Assembly: GCA_947095535.1 (NCBI GenBank) | Contig: OX352773.1 | Location: forward strand, 170,822,438-170,886,437 | Length of the DNA stretch: 64,000 nt | From: Poecilobothrus nobilitatus | Taxonomy: Eukaryota; Arthropoda; Insecta; Diptera; Dolichopodidae | Direction of reading: 5' to 3' | Shown here: positions 46,276 to 55,271 of the stretch, piece after piece | Position numbering within the stretch: the stretch's first letter is position 1 | Layout: every line of letters starts with the position of its first letter | Notes under the pieces: model-generated | Databases searched by the model: none | What the model saw: the letters and a program-made list of their open reading frames with translations, nothing else | What the model was told of the DNA's origin: nothing | Made by a program: the position numbers and the translations under genes

Positions 46276-46847
46276 CTTGAAAAATATCCTAATATTTTTC
46301 ATTTTTTTCACGATTTTAATACTTTCTTTATAGAACGATCTTATTTTATACAACTTACCAAACACCTAACAGTAAAATCTTATATGCATGATTTGCTTTG
46401 TATAGCATAAGATAAATGGGTGCTATAAATTAAATAAAAGTTTAAAAAATTTTTTTTTGTAAAAAAGTTCCTTAAAGACTTAAATTTTATTGAAAACAAA
46501 ATCAAAATTTTTAATATTTTGTAAATCAGTGAATTCGAAATTGTTTATAAATAAGAAAAAAAAAATATATTAAAAGTTTCATTAAATTATCATTTTATTC
46601 AAAGGTAGACTTTTTCCTATTTGTTCGTTTTTTATTCTGTTTTAAATGATAATGTTATCACTGAATTTAAATTAACGTCAAACAATGAATGAATACTTAA
46701 AAAGCAGCAAGTGATATATTATGTCTAATATATAACGGATTTTTCAATTTGAGTGATATGATTTCTTTTCAAAAAAAAAATACACTAATTGTTAAGAAAA
46801 TTCAAATGCTTTTTATTTAATGTGAAGTACAATCGATACAATTAAGT
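46276..46847. other. AT-rich non-coding stretch
   Basis: Nothing recognised. Confidence 0.5.
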
Positions 46848-47100
46848 TCTGAATAAAACGTCATTCAAATCGGACGACCACGACTTCTTTTGCAGGAACG
46901 AATTCGATGAACCCAATTTTCGAGCACTTTTTCCACTAAACCAAGTCGTATGTCATGAATAGCACGTTCAATATTGACTTGTAAAGCTTGAAGAGAGTCT
47001 GGTTTATTGCTAAAGACCAATGACTTCAAATAACCCCACAAGAAATAGAAGTCGTGCAAAAGAAGTCGTGGAGGCCATATGAATGACGTTTTATTCAGAA
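46848..47100 (-). mobile_element. mariner-type deletion derivative with TIRs
   Basis: TTCTGAATAAAACGTCATTC starts at 46848, and the complement of 47081-47100 is the same sequence, giving perfect inverted repeats of 21 bp at each end of a 253-bp element. The interior is the C-terminal part of a transposase gene reaching almost to the right-hand TIR of the gene's 3' side. The element therefore arose by internal deletion of a longer transposon. Confidence 0.82.
46865..47077 (-). pseudogene. mariner/Tc1-like transposase, C-terminal fragment
   Basis: The minus frame reads WPPR, LLLHDFYFLWGYLKS, LVFSNKPDSLQALQVNIERA, then VLENWVHRIRSCKRSRGRPI and a stop within the TIR-proximal sequence. This pattern (WPPRSPDLxPxDFFLWGYLK, NKPxTxxxLxxNIxxxI, ENxxxRxxxCxxxxGxH) is the conserved end of insect DDE/D transposases of the mariner/IS630 superfamily. 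It carries only about 70 of roughly 350 residues. The SPDLNP segment after WPPR, which includes the last catalytic acidic residue, is replaced by LLLH. It is inactive. The frame has no internal stop, so the deletion derivative is not very old. Confidence 0.82.
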
Positions 47101-47283
47101 TTTAACTGGGGAAGCTACTGGGTAAGCTACCAATAAAAACACTACATTTATTGAATTCTGTTTGAATCCTTGTTTTGTATTGTAACAGATTGTAATGAGT
47201 CAATATAACATAAGATTAACTAATAAAGATAACTGGCAACACAAAATTATGCAGACATGGTATCGCCTAGTTAAATTTCGAAA
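47101..47283. other. Spacer
   Basis: GGGAAGCTACTGGGTAAGCTACC contains a short GAAGCTACTGG/TAAGCTACC direct repeat. Nothing else was seen. Confidence 0.4.
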
Positions 47284-47352
47284 TAAAGGTTCCATCCTAA
47301 AGTTTGGTTTTAAAAGGGAGTGGTTTTGGTTGGTTAAAGTCCAAATAATGAT
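47284..47352 (+). repeat. SINE-like fragment related to 16985-17226
   Basis: AAAGGTTCCATCCTAAAGTT, TGGTTTTAAAAGGGAGTGG and TTTTGGTTGGTTAAAGTCC match the complement of 17055-17125 almost base for base, then homology stops. Confidence 0.75.
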
Positions 47353-48185
47353 TTAGTTAATATGGTTTGTTTATAATATGGTTTCTCGTAGTAGACACCC
47401 TAGGAAATGCCCTTATTATATTAAAATATTGAAGAATATTGCATTCTGTTTTTGATTTTATGTTTCACACTTTGTTATCACATGCAATTAAACTACATTA
47501 ATTTGCGGTATCTCGTATGATGCATTTTGTCTACAACGGAAAAAAAATTATTTCATAATCTTCAGAGCATTTAAGAAATAATTCATTTTAAAAAAATTTT
47601 AATTATTTTTGTACATGTATACGAACATAGCTTTAATTTAAGGTTTTTATCAATTTGCCATTAGATAATGACATCTTAAAAGAAAAGACATAGGTGTGGA
47701 AAAATGTGTACATTCTTCGTTAAGATTCTTAGTAGATTTCTCAGGTTTAAACCCCTTTTAAGTCAAAATATTATATGAAAATATAATAATATAATGTAAA
47801 CAAAATAAACAATACACTTGTTATTTAATACTTGTACTACTTACTATACCTGATACTTGAAAAGGAAAGGTTGATTATAATTTCCCTTAGTACATTGCAT
47901 CTAGTGGGGTAACTAAAATAAATAAATAAATTTATATTTATGTGAAGGGAAAATATAATGTACATGATTTTAATTTTAACATGTACAAAATGTACGAGTA
48001 CTGTTTCGATACTGTTTTGTATCGAATTTTTTTCTCACAAATTAAATAAAAAATTAAATTTTAAATAAAAACGATATTATATATTTATTTTTACTATACA
48101 TATATACTTATTTATTTTAGATAAACATATATTTGGAAATTTTTTTTATTGTTTTTTATGATTAATAATTTATATTTTTTTTCTA
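47353..48185. other. AT-rich non-coding stretch
   Basis: No feature recognised. Confidence 0.55.
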
Positions 48186-48240
48186 GTGCGTGTGTCAATT
48201 GGTTAAAAACTGGTGTAAAATTAAAATGTTGACAGAAAAT

Positions 48241-48756
48241 TTAAATTTTTGAAGTTAATTCTGATATATGGCATCCATCAATAGCACCAATAGCTTTTTG
48301 AAATATATTGGATTTTGCCCTTCTACAAAATTTTGTTTTAATTTCTTCACATTCTTGTAATGTTGTTGGTGCTTTTATTAGATACCGCATGTTCTCAACA
48401 AAATTATTTAGCATTTTGTGAATAATTCTTTTGACAGTGAATCTTAAATTGTTAAAATATAAAAAAAAAAAAAATGTACAATACTATTACTAAAAAATCT
48501 ACATTACTTACCTACTAATTCCAATAAAAGACCCAGCAACTCTATAGCTGCAACCATTAGCCATCCAGTATAAAAATACAATTAACTCGTATTCTTTACA
48601 CCATCCATGTTGCTTCTCAGGCATTAATTTTATAATTTTTAGAAAGCTACATTTATTTATTCTTAAATGCTCCTTAATTGTATCTTCATTTCCGTTCAAA
48701 ATTTCATTCATAACTTCCGATCTTACTCGCAAACGACAATACTCTATAGGCTGCAT
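48241..48756 (-). CDS. HARBI1-like (PIF/Harbinger) transposase, two exons, truncated
   Basis: Exon 1 is 48512-48756, the intron 48443-48511 (69 nt, GTAAGT...TTTAAG) and exon 2 48241-48442. The joined frame is 148 codons and ends at TAA 48241-48243. Exon 1 encodes MQPIEYCRLRVRSEV and the signature LYWMANGCSYRVAGSFIGIS, which matches the helix-turn-helix-like region of Harbinger transposases (LYWLATGxSYRxxxxxFGIS). Exon 2 has TVKRIIHKMLNNFVENM, a CEEIKTKFCRRAKSNIFQKA stretch and the catalytic motif AIGAIDGCHI (family GxIDGTHI, first Asp of the DDE triad). Family members are about 350-400 residues. The rest, including the second Asp and the Glu, is missing, with the stop only 33 bp from the TIR. 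No frameshift is needed to join the exons. The truncated product cannot be a full transposase. Confidence 0.85.
48443..48511 (-). other. Spliceosomal intron of the Harbinger transposase
   Basis: Minus-strand GTAAGTAATG donor, T-rich tract, AG acceptor after AACAATTTA. Splicing joins AG|A (Arg) in frame. Length 69 nt, typical for flies. Prediction only, no transcript seen. Confidence 0.75.
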
Positions 48757-49116
48757 TAATAAATGGAATTACAAAATATTATAAGACACTTATATATTAT
48801 GTACATATATATAAATACATAAATATGAACACAAAATTACCACTCTTATTTTTCTTCTTTAGCGTCTCAAGAAAATTTCTAAATCCAAATTTTTGAACTT
48901 AAAATACATGGTTAAAATAAGTAATATTAATGGAAAATATTTTTTTAATAACTTATTCATGTTGTTTATTTATGTAAATAAAAAATTTAATTTTAAATGT
49001 CAAAAATTTTAACTAATCGACACAGCTAAAATATTTTAAATTACCCCACTGTTAAATTTTTTAATTAACCTAGTGCGGGAAAAAATAATTTAATTTTAAC
49101 CAATTGACACACGCCC

Positions 49117-50010
49117 TTAATTACTATATTCAATATTTTAAATATATGATGTTTTTTATTTTAAGCAAGCCAAACCAGAACTGTCTTTCAATATCAAAAA
49201 TGCCTTTATTTTCTTTGTAACAAAGTACATGTGATTAGTTAATTGAGAGAATAATTTTAAAAGACAATATTGTATTTTCGAAAATAATTTACTAGGTATG
49301 TTTGAAAAGCTTTAATTAATCGAAATTATAAATTTAAACTACAATTTGAAAATATTAATCATTATTAATTATGTAAATAATTATAAAAATTATGTAAATA
49401 ATAAGAAAAATTAATAATATGAATTCTTTAAATTATTTATTATTATAATTACAAAGAGAGATTATTTATTTGTTGACTGAACAATTTACTACCATAAATT
49501 TGTCAGTTGTTTTTGTTAAACCGGCATTTAATTTATTCGTACGAAAAATAATGAAAATAATCGTGCATACATGCTTTTATTTAGTGTTTTGGTGATTTAT
49601 TCAAAATTTTGGAAGAATTATAGAAAATTTTCGATTGAGCTGCATGACACGCGTATGTCGGCTTCGTTGTTTTTCCCCCCCTTGCAACTCCTCGAGGAGC
49701 ATAGGGCATCCACTAAGTCATTTATTTTTCATATTTTGCCTAAGTTTCAATTTTTGAAATCATTAATTTCACTAAGCCGTTAAATACTAGTTTTTAGCTA
49801 TTGCACAAGACTATAGAGACGTTTCTTTTATTTCTACGCCATCTATTATCTGATATAAGAATTATGGTTTTTTATTATTTCATTATATATATATACCTAG
49901 TACAATATGATATTAATTACAATTTATAAGACATATATACTTATTTTTAATTTAATTATATTCTGTCCATTATAAAAAATGTCCATTATTTTTTATTAAT
50001 CTATATGATT
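49117..50010. other. AT-rich non-coding stretch
   Basis: No gene recognised. The 70-codon frame 49571-49783 has no motif. Confidence 0.5.
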
Positions 50011-50080
50011 CAGCCGGGGCTTGAACCCGAGACCTTTAATATGAAACGCCGGTGTCTTAACAACTACACCAATGACTGGA
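50011..50080 (-). repeat. tRNA-like repeat of a second type
   Basis: Minus strand: TTGGTGTAGTTGTTAAGACA (box A/D-arm), CCGGCGTTTCATATTAAAGG, TCTCGGGTTCAAGCCCCGG (T-arm with stem TCGGG/CCCGG around loop TTCAAGC, box B GGTTCAAGCCC). The D- and T-arms look tRNA-like but the acceptor ends (CAGTCAT against CTGAATC) do not pair, so it is a tRNA pseudogene or SINE head, unrelated in detail to the one at 15884. Confidence 0.6.
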
Positions 50081-50460
50081 TAACCATTGTTGGTTTCGAT
50101 TTAATCACATCAAAATATAGCTATTGACCAATTTCTAATTTTAAGATGGGATTGACTAATTTCTAAATTGTAAAAATTGTGTTTTTGAAAACAGAAAACT
50201 TTTTCTTATGATTCTAAAATTTTTTAATAAGCCAATACATATACTTTGTATATATTTAAAAAAATTTTTAATAGAGTAAATTCTATATCAATTAAATATA
50301 TGAACTTTACAAAAAAAAAAAAATATTAAGAAATATCATGCACATGTTTTTTATTGTATATTATTTTTAAGATGTTTATGCTGTCATCTTTTCATTATTG
50401 AAACTATCAGCATATACATCAAAACAAATATCATCGTATAAAATACCAAACTACTATGAA
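50081..50460. other. AT-rich non-coding stretch
   Basis: Nothing recognised. Confidence 0.5.
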
Positions 50461-50592
50461 GATGCCCAGGAAATAATGCCCCAACAAATAAGGTCGGTTC
50501 GACTTTATTTCCTATTCAATAGAGAAATAAAGTCGAAGTCAAAATTTTTTTAAATTCGACCTTACTACCATTTTGGAATAATGCCAAAATCA
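50461..50592. repeat. AAATAAAGTCGAA hairpin cluster left of the large DINE-like element
   Basis: TCGACTTTATTTC (50499-50511) and GAAATAAAGTCGA (50524-50536) form a perfect 13-bp stem around CTATTCAATAGA. Related words GGAAATAATGCC, AATAAGGTCGGTTCG and TTCGACCTTACTACC flank it. A related cluster lies right of the element, at 53690-53830. Confidence 0.8.
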
Positions 50593-51210
50593 AAAAGAAA
50601 ACGAGGAAGAGTGCAGTAGAGTAGACTGTGTCAACTCTGGGATACCCGTATGAACGTAATATATCCTGTTTCTATAAAACTTGATCATCTTTTAAAAACA
50701 TTCAGAGTTTTAGTACCGAACTACAGAGATATATTTATGTAAATTGTGGAGTTGTATGATAGCTACCCGAATCTATTGCGCCTAGCTTCATTAAGTTCTA
50801 AGAAATGCAAAAAGCCTGAACCGGCTGCTTTAGACCATTCAAATTTTACAAAAGTTTTTGGCATGCAACTCGACACTTTTTCACTAAATTTCAGATAGCT
50901 AGCTTTATATAGTTATTTTCATTTAAAAAGAGAAGTTGTATGGCAACTATCCGAACCTGTCATATCATCACAACAAAATTTTACAGAAGTTGTTGCCATA
51001 AAACTCAATCATCATTTGCAAAATTTCAGATACCTAGATTGAATAGACACTGGGTTATTTCCATTTAAAGAAAGAAGTTGTATGGCAGCTACTCGAACCC
51101 AGCGGCCGAAAATGCTGGAGTTAAATAGCAAAACTAACAATTTTGTAAAAGTGACGTAAAAAAAATTGCAGCCTCCTAACTCCTTTATTTTTTGAGTTAT
51201 CGTGCGGACG

Positions 51211-52250
51211 GACACTGAGTTCTTTCATTTAAAAAGAGATTTTGTATGGCAGCTACCCGAACCCGTCACACCACCACAACCAAATTTTGCAGAAGTTGTT
51301 GCCATAAAACTTGATCATCATTCGCAAAATTTCAGATACCTAGATTGAACAGCCACTGGGTTATTTCTATTTAAAGAAAGAAGTTGTATGGCAGCTACTC
51401 GAACCCGGCGGCCGAAAATGCTGGAGTTAAATAGCAAAACTAACAATTTTGCAAGAGTGACGTAAAAAAAATTTCAGCCTCCTAGCTCCTTTATTTTTTG
51501 AGTTATCGTGCGGACGGACACTGAGTTCTTTTCATTTAAAAAGAGATTTTGTATGGCAGCTACCCGAACCCGTCGCACCACCACAACCAAATTTTGTAGA
51601 AGTTGTTGCCATAAAACTTGATCATCATTTGCAAAATTTCAGATACCTAGATTGAACAGAAACTGGGTTATTTCTATTTAAAGAAAGAAGTTGTATGGCA
51701 GCTACTCGAACCCGGCGGCCGAAAATGCTGGAGTTAAATAGCAAAACTAACAATTTTGCAAGAGTGACGTAAAAAAAATTTCAGCCTCCTAGCTCCTTTA
51801 TTTTTTGAGTTATCATGCGGACGGACGCTGAGTTCTTTTCATTTAAAAAGAGATTTTGTATGGCAGCTACCCGAACCCGTCGCACCACCACAACCAAATT
51901 TTGTAGAAGTTGTTGCCATAAAACTTGATCATCATTCGCAAAATTTCAGATACCTAGATTGAACAGACACTGGGTTATTTCTATTTAAAGAAAGAAGTTG
52001 TATGGCAGCTACCCGAACCCGGGAACAGAAAATGCTGGAGTTAAATAGCAAAACTAACAATTTTACAAAAGTGACGTAAAAAAATTTTCAGCCTCCTAGC
52101 TCCTCTATTTTTTGAGTTATCGTGCGGACGGACACTGAGTTCTTTTCATTTAAAAAGAGATTTTGTATGGCAGCTACCCGAACCCGTCGCACCACCACAA
52201 CCAAATTTTGTAGAAGTTGTTGCCATAAAACTTGATCATCCTTTGCAAAA
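51211..52250. repeat. 307-bp tandem units in the DINE-like element
   Basis: GACACTGAGTTCTTT-type starts at 51211, 51517, 51824 (GACGCTGAG) and 52131 give periods of 306, 307 and 307. Each unit holds TATGGCAGCTACCCGAACCC, GCACCACCACAACCAAATTT, AAGTTGTTGCCATAAAACTT, a second TATGGCAGCTACTCGAACCC and GTTATCGTGCGGACGG. A partial unit precedes at 50930-51210. Confidence 0.92.
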
Positions 52251-52768
52251 TTTCAGACGCCTAGCTTCATTAGGTTCCAAGAGGTGCAAGAAGTCTGAAC
52301 CGGCTGCTCTAGACCAAACAAATTTTACAAAAGTTGTTGGCATATATCTCGACACTTCTTTACTAAATTTCAGATTCCTAGCTTCAATAAACACTGAGTT
52401 ATTCTCATTTAACCGGATAAGTTGTATGGCAGCTACCCGAACCCGCCGCACCACCACAACCAAATTTTACAAAAGTTGTTGCCATAAAACTTGATCATCA
52501 TTTGCAAAATTTCAGACGCCTAGCTTCATTAGGTTCCAAGAGGTGCAAGAAGTCTGAACCGGCTGCTCTAGACCAACCAAATTTTACAAAAGTTGTTGGC
52601 ATGTAACTCGACACCTCTTTACTAAATTTCAGATTCCCAGCTTCAATAAACACTGAGTTATTCTCATTTAAACGGAGAAGTTGTATGGCAGCTACCCGAA
52701 CCCACTGCACCAGCACAACCAAATTTTACAGAAGTTGTTGCCATAAAACTTGATCATCATTTGCAAAA
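52251..52768. repeat. 259-bp tandem units in the same element
   Basis: TTTCAGACGCCTAGCTTCAT starts at 52251 and 52510. Each unit contains CCAAGAGGTGCAAGAAGTCT, ACCGGCTGCTCTAGACCAA and TATGGCAGCTACCCGAACCC. An older diverged version lies near 50780-50960 (CTAGCTTCATTAAGTTC, ACCGGCTGCTTTAGACCA). Confidence 0.9.
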
Positions 52769-52950
52769 TTTCAGAAACCTAGCTTGAATAGATACTGAGT
52801 TATTTCTATATAAAGATAGAAGTTGTATGGCAGCTACTCGAACCCGCCGACCGAAAATGTTGGATTTAAATAGCAAAACTAACAATTTTGCAAAAGTGAC
52901 GTAAAAAAAATTTCAGCCCCCTAGCTCCTTTATTTTTTGAGTTATCGTGC

Positions 52951-52974
52951 GGACGGACGGACGGACGGACGGAC
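52951..52974. repeat. (GGAC)6 microsatellite
   Basis: Six GGAC units; on the element's strand this is the GTCC-rich block. Proto-microsatellites of this type are a known hallmark of mini-me/DINE elements. Confidence 0.95.
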
Positions 52975-53113
52975 GTACATGGCTTAATCGACTCAGAATT
53001 CGATTCTGAGCCGATCCATACCTTTGACACTATATCTAGCTCGACTCCTTTAAGGTGTCACAAACGTAATGGCAAATTTATTATACCCTTGAACATAGTT
53101 CATACGGGTATAA

Positions 53114-53689
53114 TAAAGTTGAATGTTTGCTTATAATTTGTACAACGTACTGCAATGCTGTTGCTGTTTTATCAAAACACTCTTTATGAAAAGTGTTGAA
53201 AAGTGAATTATTTTTATTATTATACCAGAAATGATTATTTTGATAAAAACTATTTTCTTAAAATAATTGGGACTCTCGTCTCCAAACCTTCACGAAACAA
53301 ATTATTGAAAGTTTGATTTTGTAACCATTTATAAAATCTTATCTAATTCAGAATCTCGCATATATACATATACACAATCTGGAACCAGCATATACATAAT
53401 CAGGAAACATAATCTGGATTTTTTAACGAACCAAAATCCGTTTTAATTATTTTTCTTACATATATACATTTTAACAACAAGACATTTATAATTTTAAGAC
53501 TTCTGGGAAAAAAGATGAATTTATATATCCGTTTTTCTAAAAAGTTTACAATAAAATGTTTTGCCTTTACTACAATTTGTTTGTAGCCAACCTGGAGCTA
53601 TTTTAACAACTTCGAAAAACTTTCTGAAATAATCGAAACAAACAACATATTCTGAATGCAAAATGAAAAAAAGTATAAAATATAATATT
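53114..53689. other. AT-rich stretch with one 120-bp-family unit
   Basis: CCTTCACGAAACAAATTATTGAAAGTTTGATTTTGTAACCA (in part, 53288-53325) resembles the complement of the repeats at 54873-55235. A duplicated ATCTGGAACCAGCATA / ATCAGGAAACATAATC stretch lies near 53378-53418. No gene. Confidence 0.5.
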
Positions 53690-53830
53690 TCGAAAATGGA
53701 AATAAGCCAGGTTCGACTTTATTTCTCCTTTGAAGCGATAATAAGACTAAATTTAAAAAAAAAAAAAAAGATTTCAGCTTGAAAAAGGAATAAAGCCGAT
53801 TCGGCCTTATTTCTTAGGAAATTATTTCAA
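53690..53830. repeat. AAATAAAGTCGAA hairpin cluster right of the large DINE-like element
   Basis: AAATAAGCCAGGTTCGACTT, TATTTCTCCTTTGAAGCG and AATAAAGCCGATTCGGCCTTATT (in part; near-perfect 12-bp palindrome at 53789-53812) resemble the cluster at 50461-50592 and the array at 33752-33915. Confidence 0.7.
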
Positions 53831-54695
53831 GGCATCTATTAAGAGATTAAAATTTTGTTTATTCATATGTTACTCTACATATTATATGCATATATATGAA
53901 TAAATATAATATATGTATATTAAGATGTATAATCAGAACAAAGAAAATTAAAATTATCAGTTGTGGGAAATATTCATTTTTACAAGGATTCCCTTTGTTT
54001 TAATCGAATTTGTGTCCTTAGAATAATGGATGAATGGTATTTTAATAACCATAAGAGCCTTTAAACTTTATTTTACTTCATTCTATTTTCTATAAGATAA
54101 CATTATTGTTTCTTTATTCTTTCTAAATTCATCCCAATTATATAAAACATACAGTTTTCTAAGTGGAATGAATAAATAAGCAATAATTGGTTTGGGATTT
54201 TTATAAAATCTTTATAGTTTTATATAGTTAATATCCCTGTAGTTTTATATTCAATCTGACTCAGACCTTATAGTAGTACTATATAAGAAAATATATAGTA
54301 TTTTAATGTAAGTACATAACTTACATATGTGTATATATGGAAATATAATATATAACTTTTGTTCCTTTGTTTAAATTTCAATAGACAGGAACTTATTATA
54401 ATATATCTGTCCTCAGGGACAGATGCTGTTGATTCGATTCAGTATATAGTATGAACATTTTTGTAAAAATTAAAATATTTTTCTATTTTTCTTTAGAGAA
54501 TATAATTTTAGATTTTCGTTAAACTTTAATTTAAAATTTAAATCATGGTTTTTTTTATAACAAAAAAAAAAAAAAAATTAAAAGTACATAAGATTCAAAA
54601 AACTATTTCAAATATAAAAAGTTTTAAAACAAAATTTATTAAATAATTAAAATTATTGAAAAGTGAAAAGTTTAAAACTTATATAAAAAGTTGCA
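53831..54695. other. AT-rich non-coding stretch
   Basis: Nothing recognised. Confidence 0.5.
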
Positions 54696-54800
54696 TCTCA
54701 AAAACTCGTTTTATCAAATTCTCGTTTTTTAAAATCTTGTTTCTTAAAATCGTTTTTCATAAACTTGATTTTTTAAAAATATTTCGGTAAAACTTTTTTT
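54696..54800. repeat. CGAGATTTT micro-array, locus 3 (inverted)
   Basis: AAACTCGTTTTATCAAATTC, TCGTTTTTTAAAATCTTGTT and TCTTAAAATCGTTTTTCATA: complement of the AAAACGAGATTTTGAT motif, four to five units. Confidence 0.65.
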
Positions 54801-54872
54801 TTTTTTTCAGAAAATGCAGAAAAAATAAGAAATTGTAAATTTTAATTTCTATCGAATAATACTAGAAGCGAT

Positions 54873-55235
54873 TTTAGAGTTGAATTCAAAATCAGGGCTT
54901 CAATAATTTATATAGAGAGGGTTTGGGCACGGCAGCCTCCATCCTTTTAAATATTTTGATGTTAACATATGTATGAAAAAAAGGAGAAAGTTTAGAGTTG
55001 GTTACAAAATTAGGATTTCAATAATTTGTTTAGCGGGCGTTTGGGGGTAACAATCACCGCCTCTTTAAAGATTTTGATATTGAAATATGTATCAAAAATA
55101 TAATTATAAGAGAGAATTTAAAGTTGATTAGAAAATCAGCGTTTCAATAATTTGTTTAGCTGGGGAACGGATAGCTGCCATTACTTCAAAAGCTTTCATC
55201 TTGCAATATGTATGAACAAAAAATTAGGAAGTTTT
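54873..55235 (+). repeat. Three tandem units of ~120 bp
   Basis: TTTAGAGTTG(A/G) with AAAATYAGGRYTTCAATAAT, TTGTTTAG, a GC-rich GGGCACGGCAGCC/GGGTAACAATCACC/GGATAGCTGCCATTA segment and ATTTTGAT..ATATGTAT. Unit starts are near 54873, 54991 and 55117, and a truncated fourth begins at 55235. Related inverted units occur at 41956-42225. Confidence 0.8.
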
Positions 55236-55271
55236 TTAGAGTTCAAATATGCGACCTCTGTTATCCATATT
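55236..55271. other. Junction between ~120-bp array and family III element
   Basis: Short spacer, GCGACCTCTGTTATCC-containing. No feature. Confidence 0.4.

Larger units (their letters stand above)
48186..49116 (-). mobile_element. PIF/Harbinger-type DNA transposon, internally deleted
   Basis: The 23-bp terminal inverted repeats at 48186-48208 (GTGCGTGTGTCAATTGGTTA...) and 49094-49116 (complement GGGCGTGTGTCAATTGGTTA...) match at 22 of 23 positions. Outside stand CTA on the left and TTA on the right, compatible with the 3-bp TWA-type duplication known for PIF/Harbinger, one base diverged. The only gene visible is the truncated transposase on the minus strand. The second, Myb-like protein of the superfamily was not found in the 340 bp upstream of the gene. 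Confidence 0.88.
50602..53113 (-). mobile_element. DINE-like element, family I, 2.5 kb with central tandem repeats
   Basis: On the minus strand the 5' end is TATTATACCCGTATGAAC-TATGTTC-AAGGGTATAATAA (hairpin, 53075-53113). Then come GACACCTTAAAGGAGTCGAG, GGATCGGCTCAGAATCGAAT, GATTAAGCCATGTACGTCCG and a (GTCC)6 tract (52951-52974). The 3' end has GTTCATACGGGTATCCC, a 9-bp-stem hairpin with one mismatch (50618-50638) and CTCTTCCTCG. The middle is tandem repeats (307 bp and 259 bp). Open frames such as 52236-52722 lie in the repeats and encode nothing conserved. Known parallel: DINE-type elements with central tandem repeats can seed satellite-like arrays. Confidence 0.88.

Noticed and set aside
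52236..52722. Overlapping 75-83 codon frames on both strands with similar peptides
   Set aside because: They recur with the 259-bp tandem repeat of the DINE-like element and exist on both strands, so they are repeat translation artefacts.
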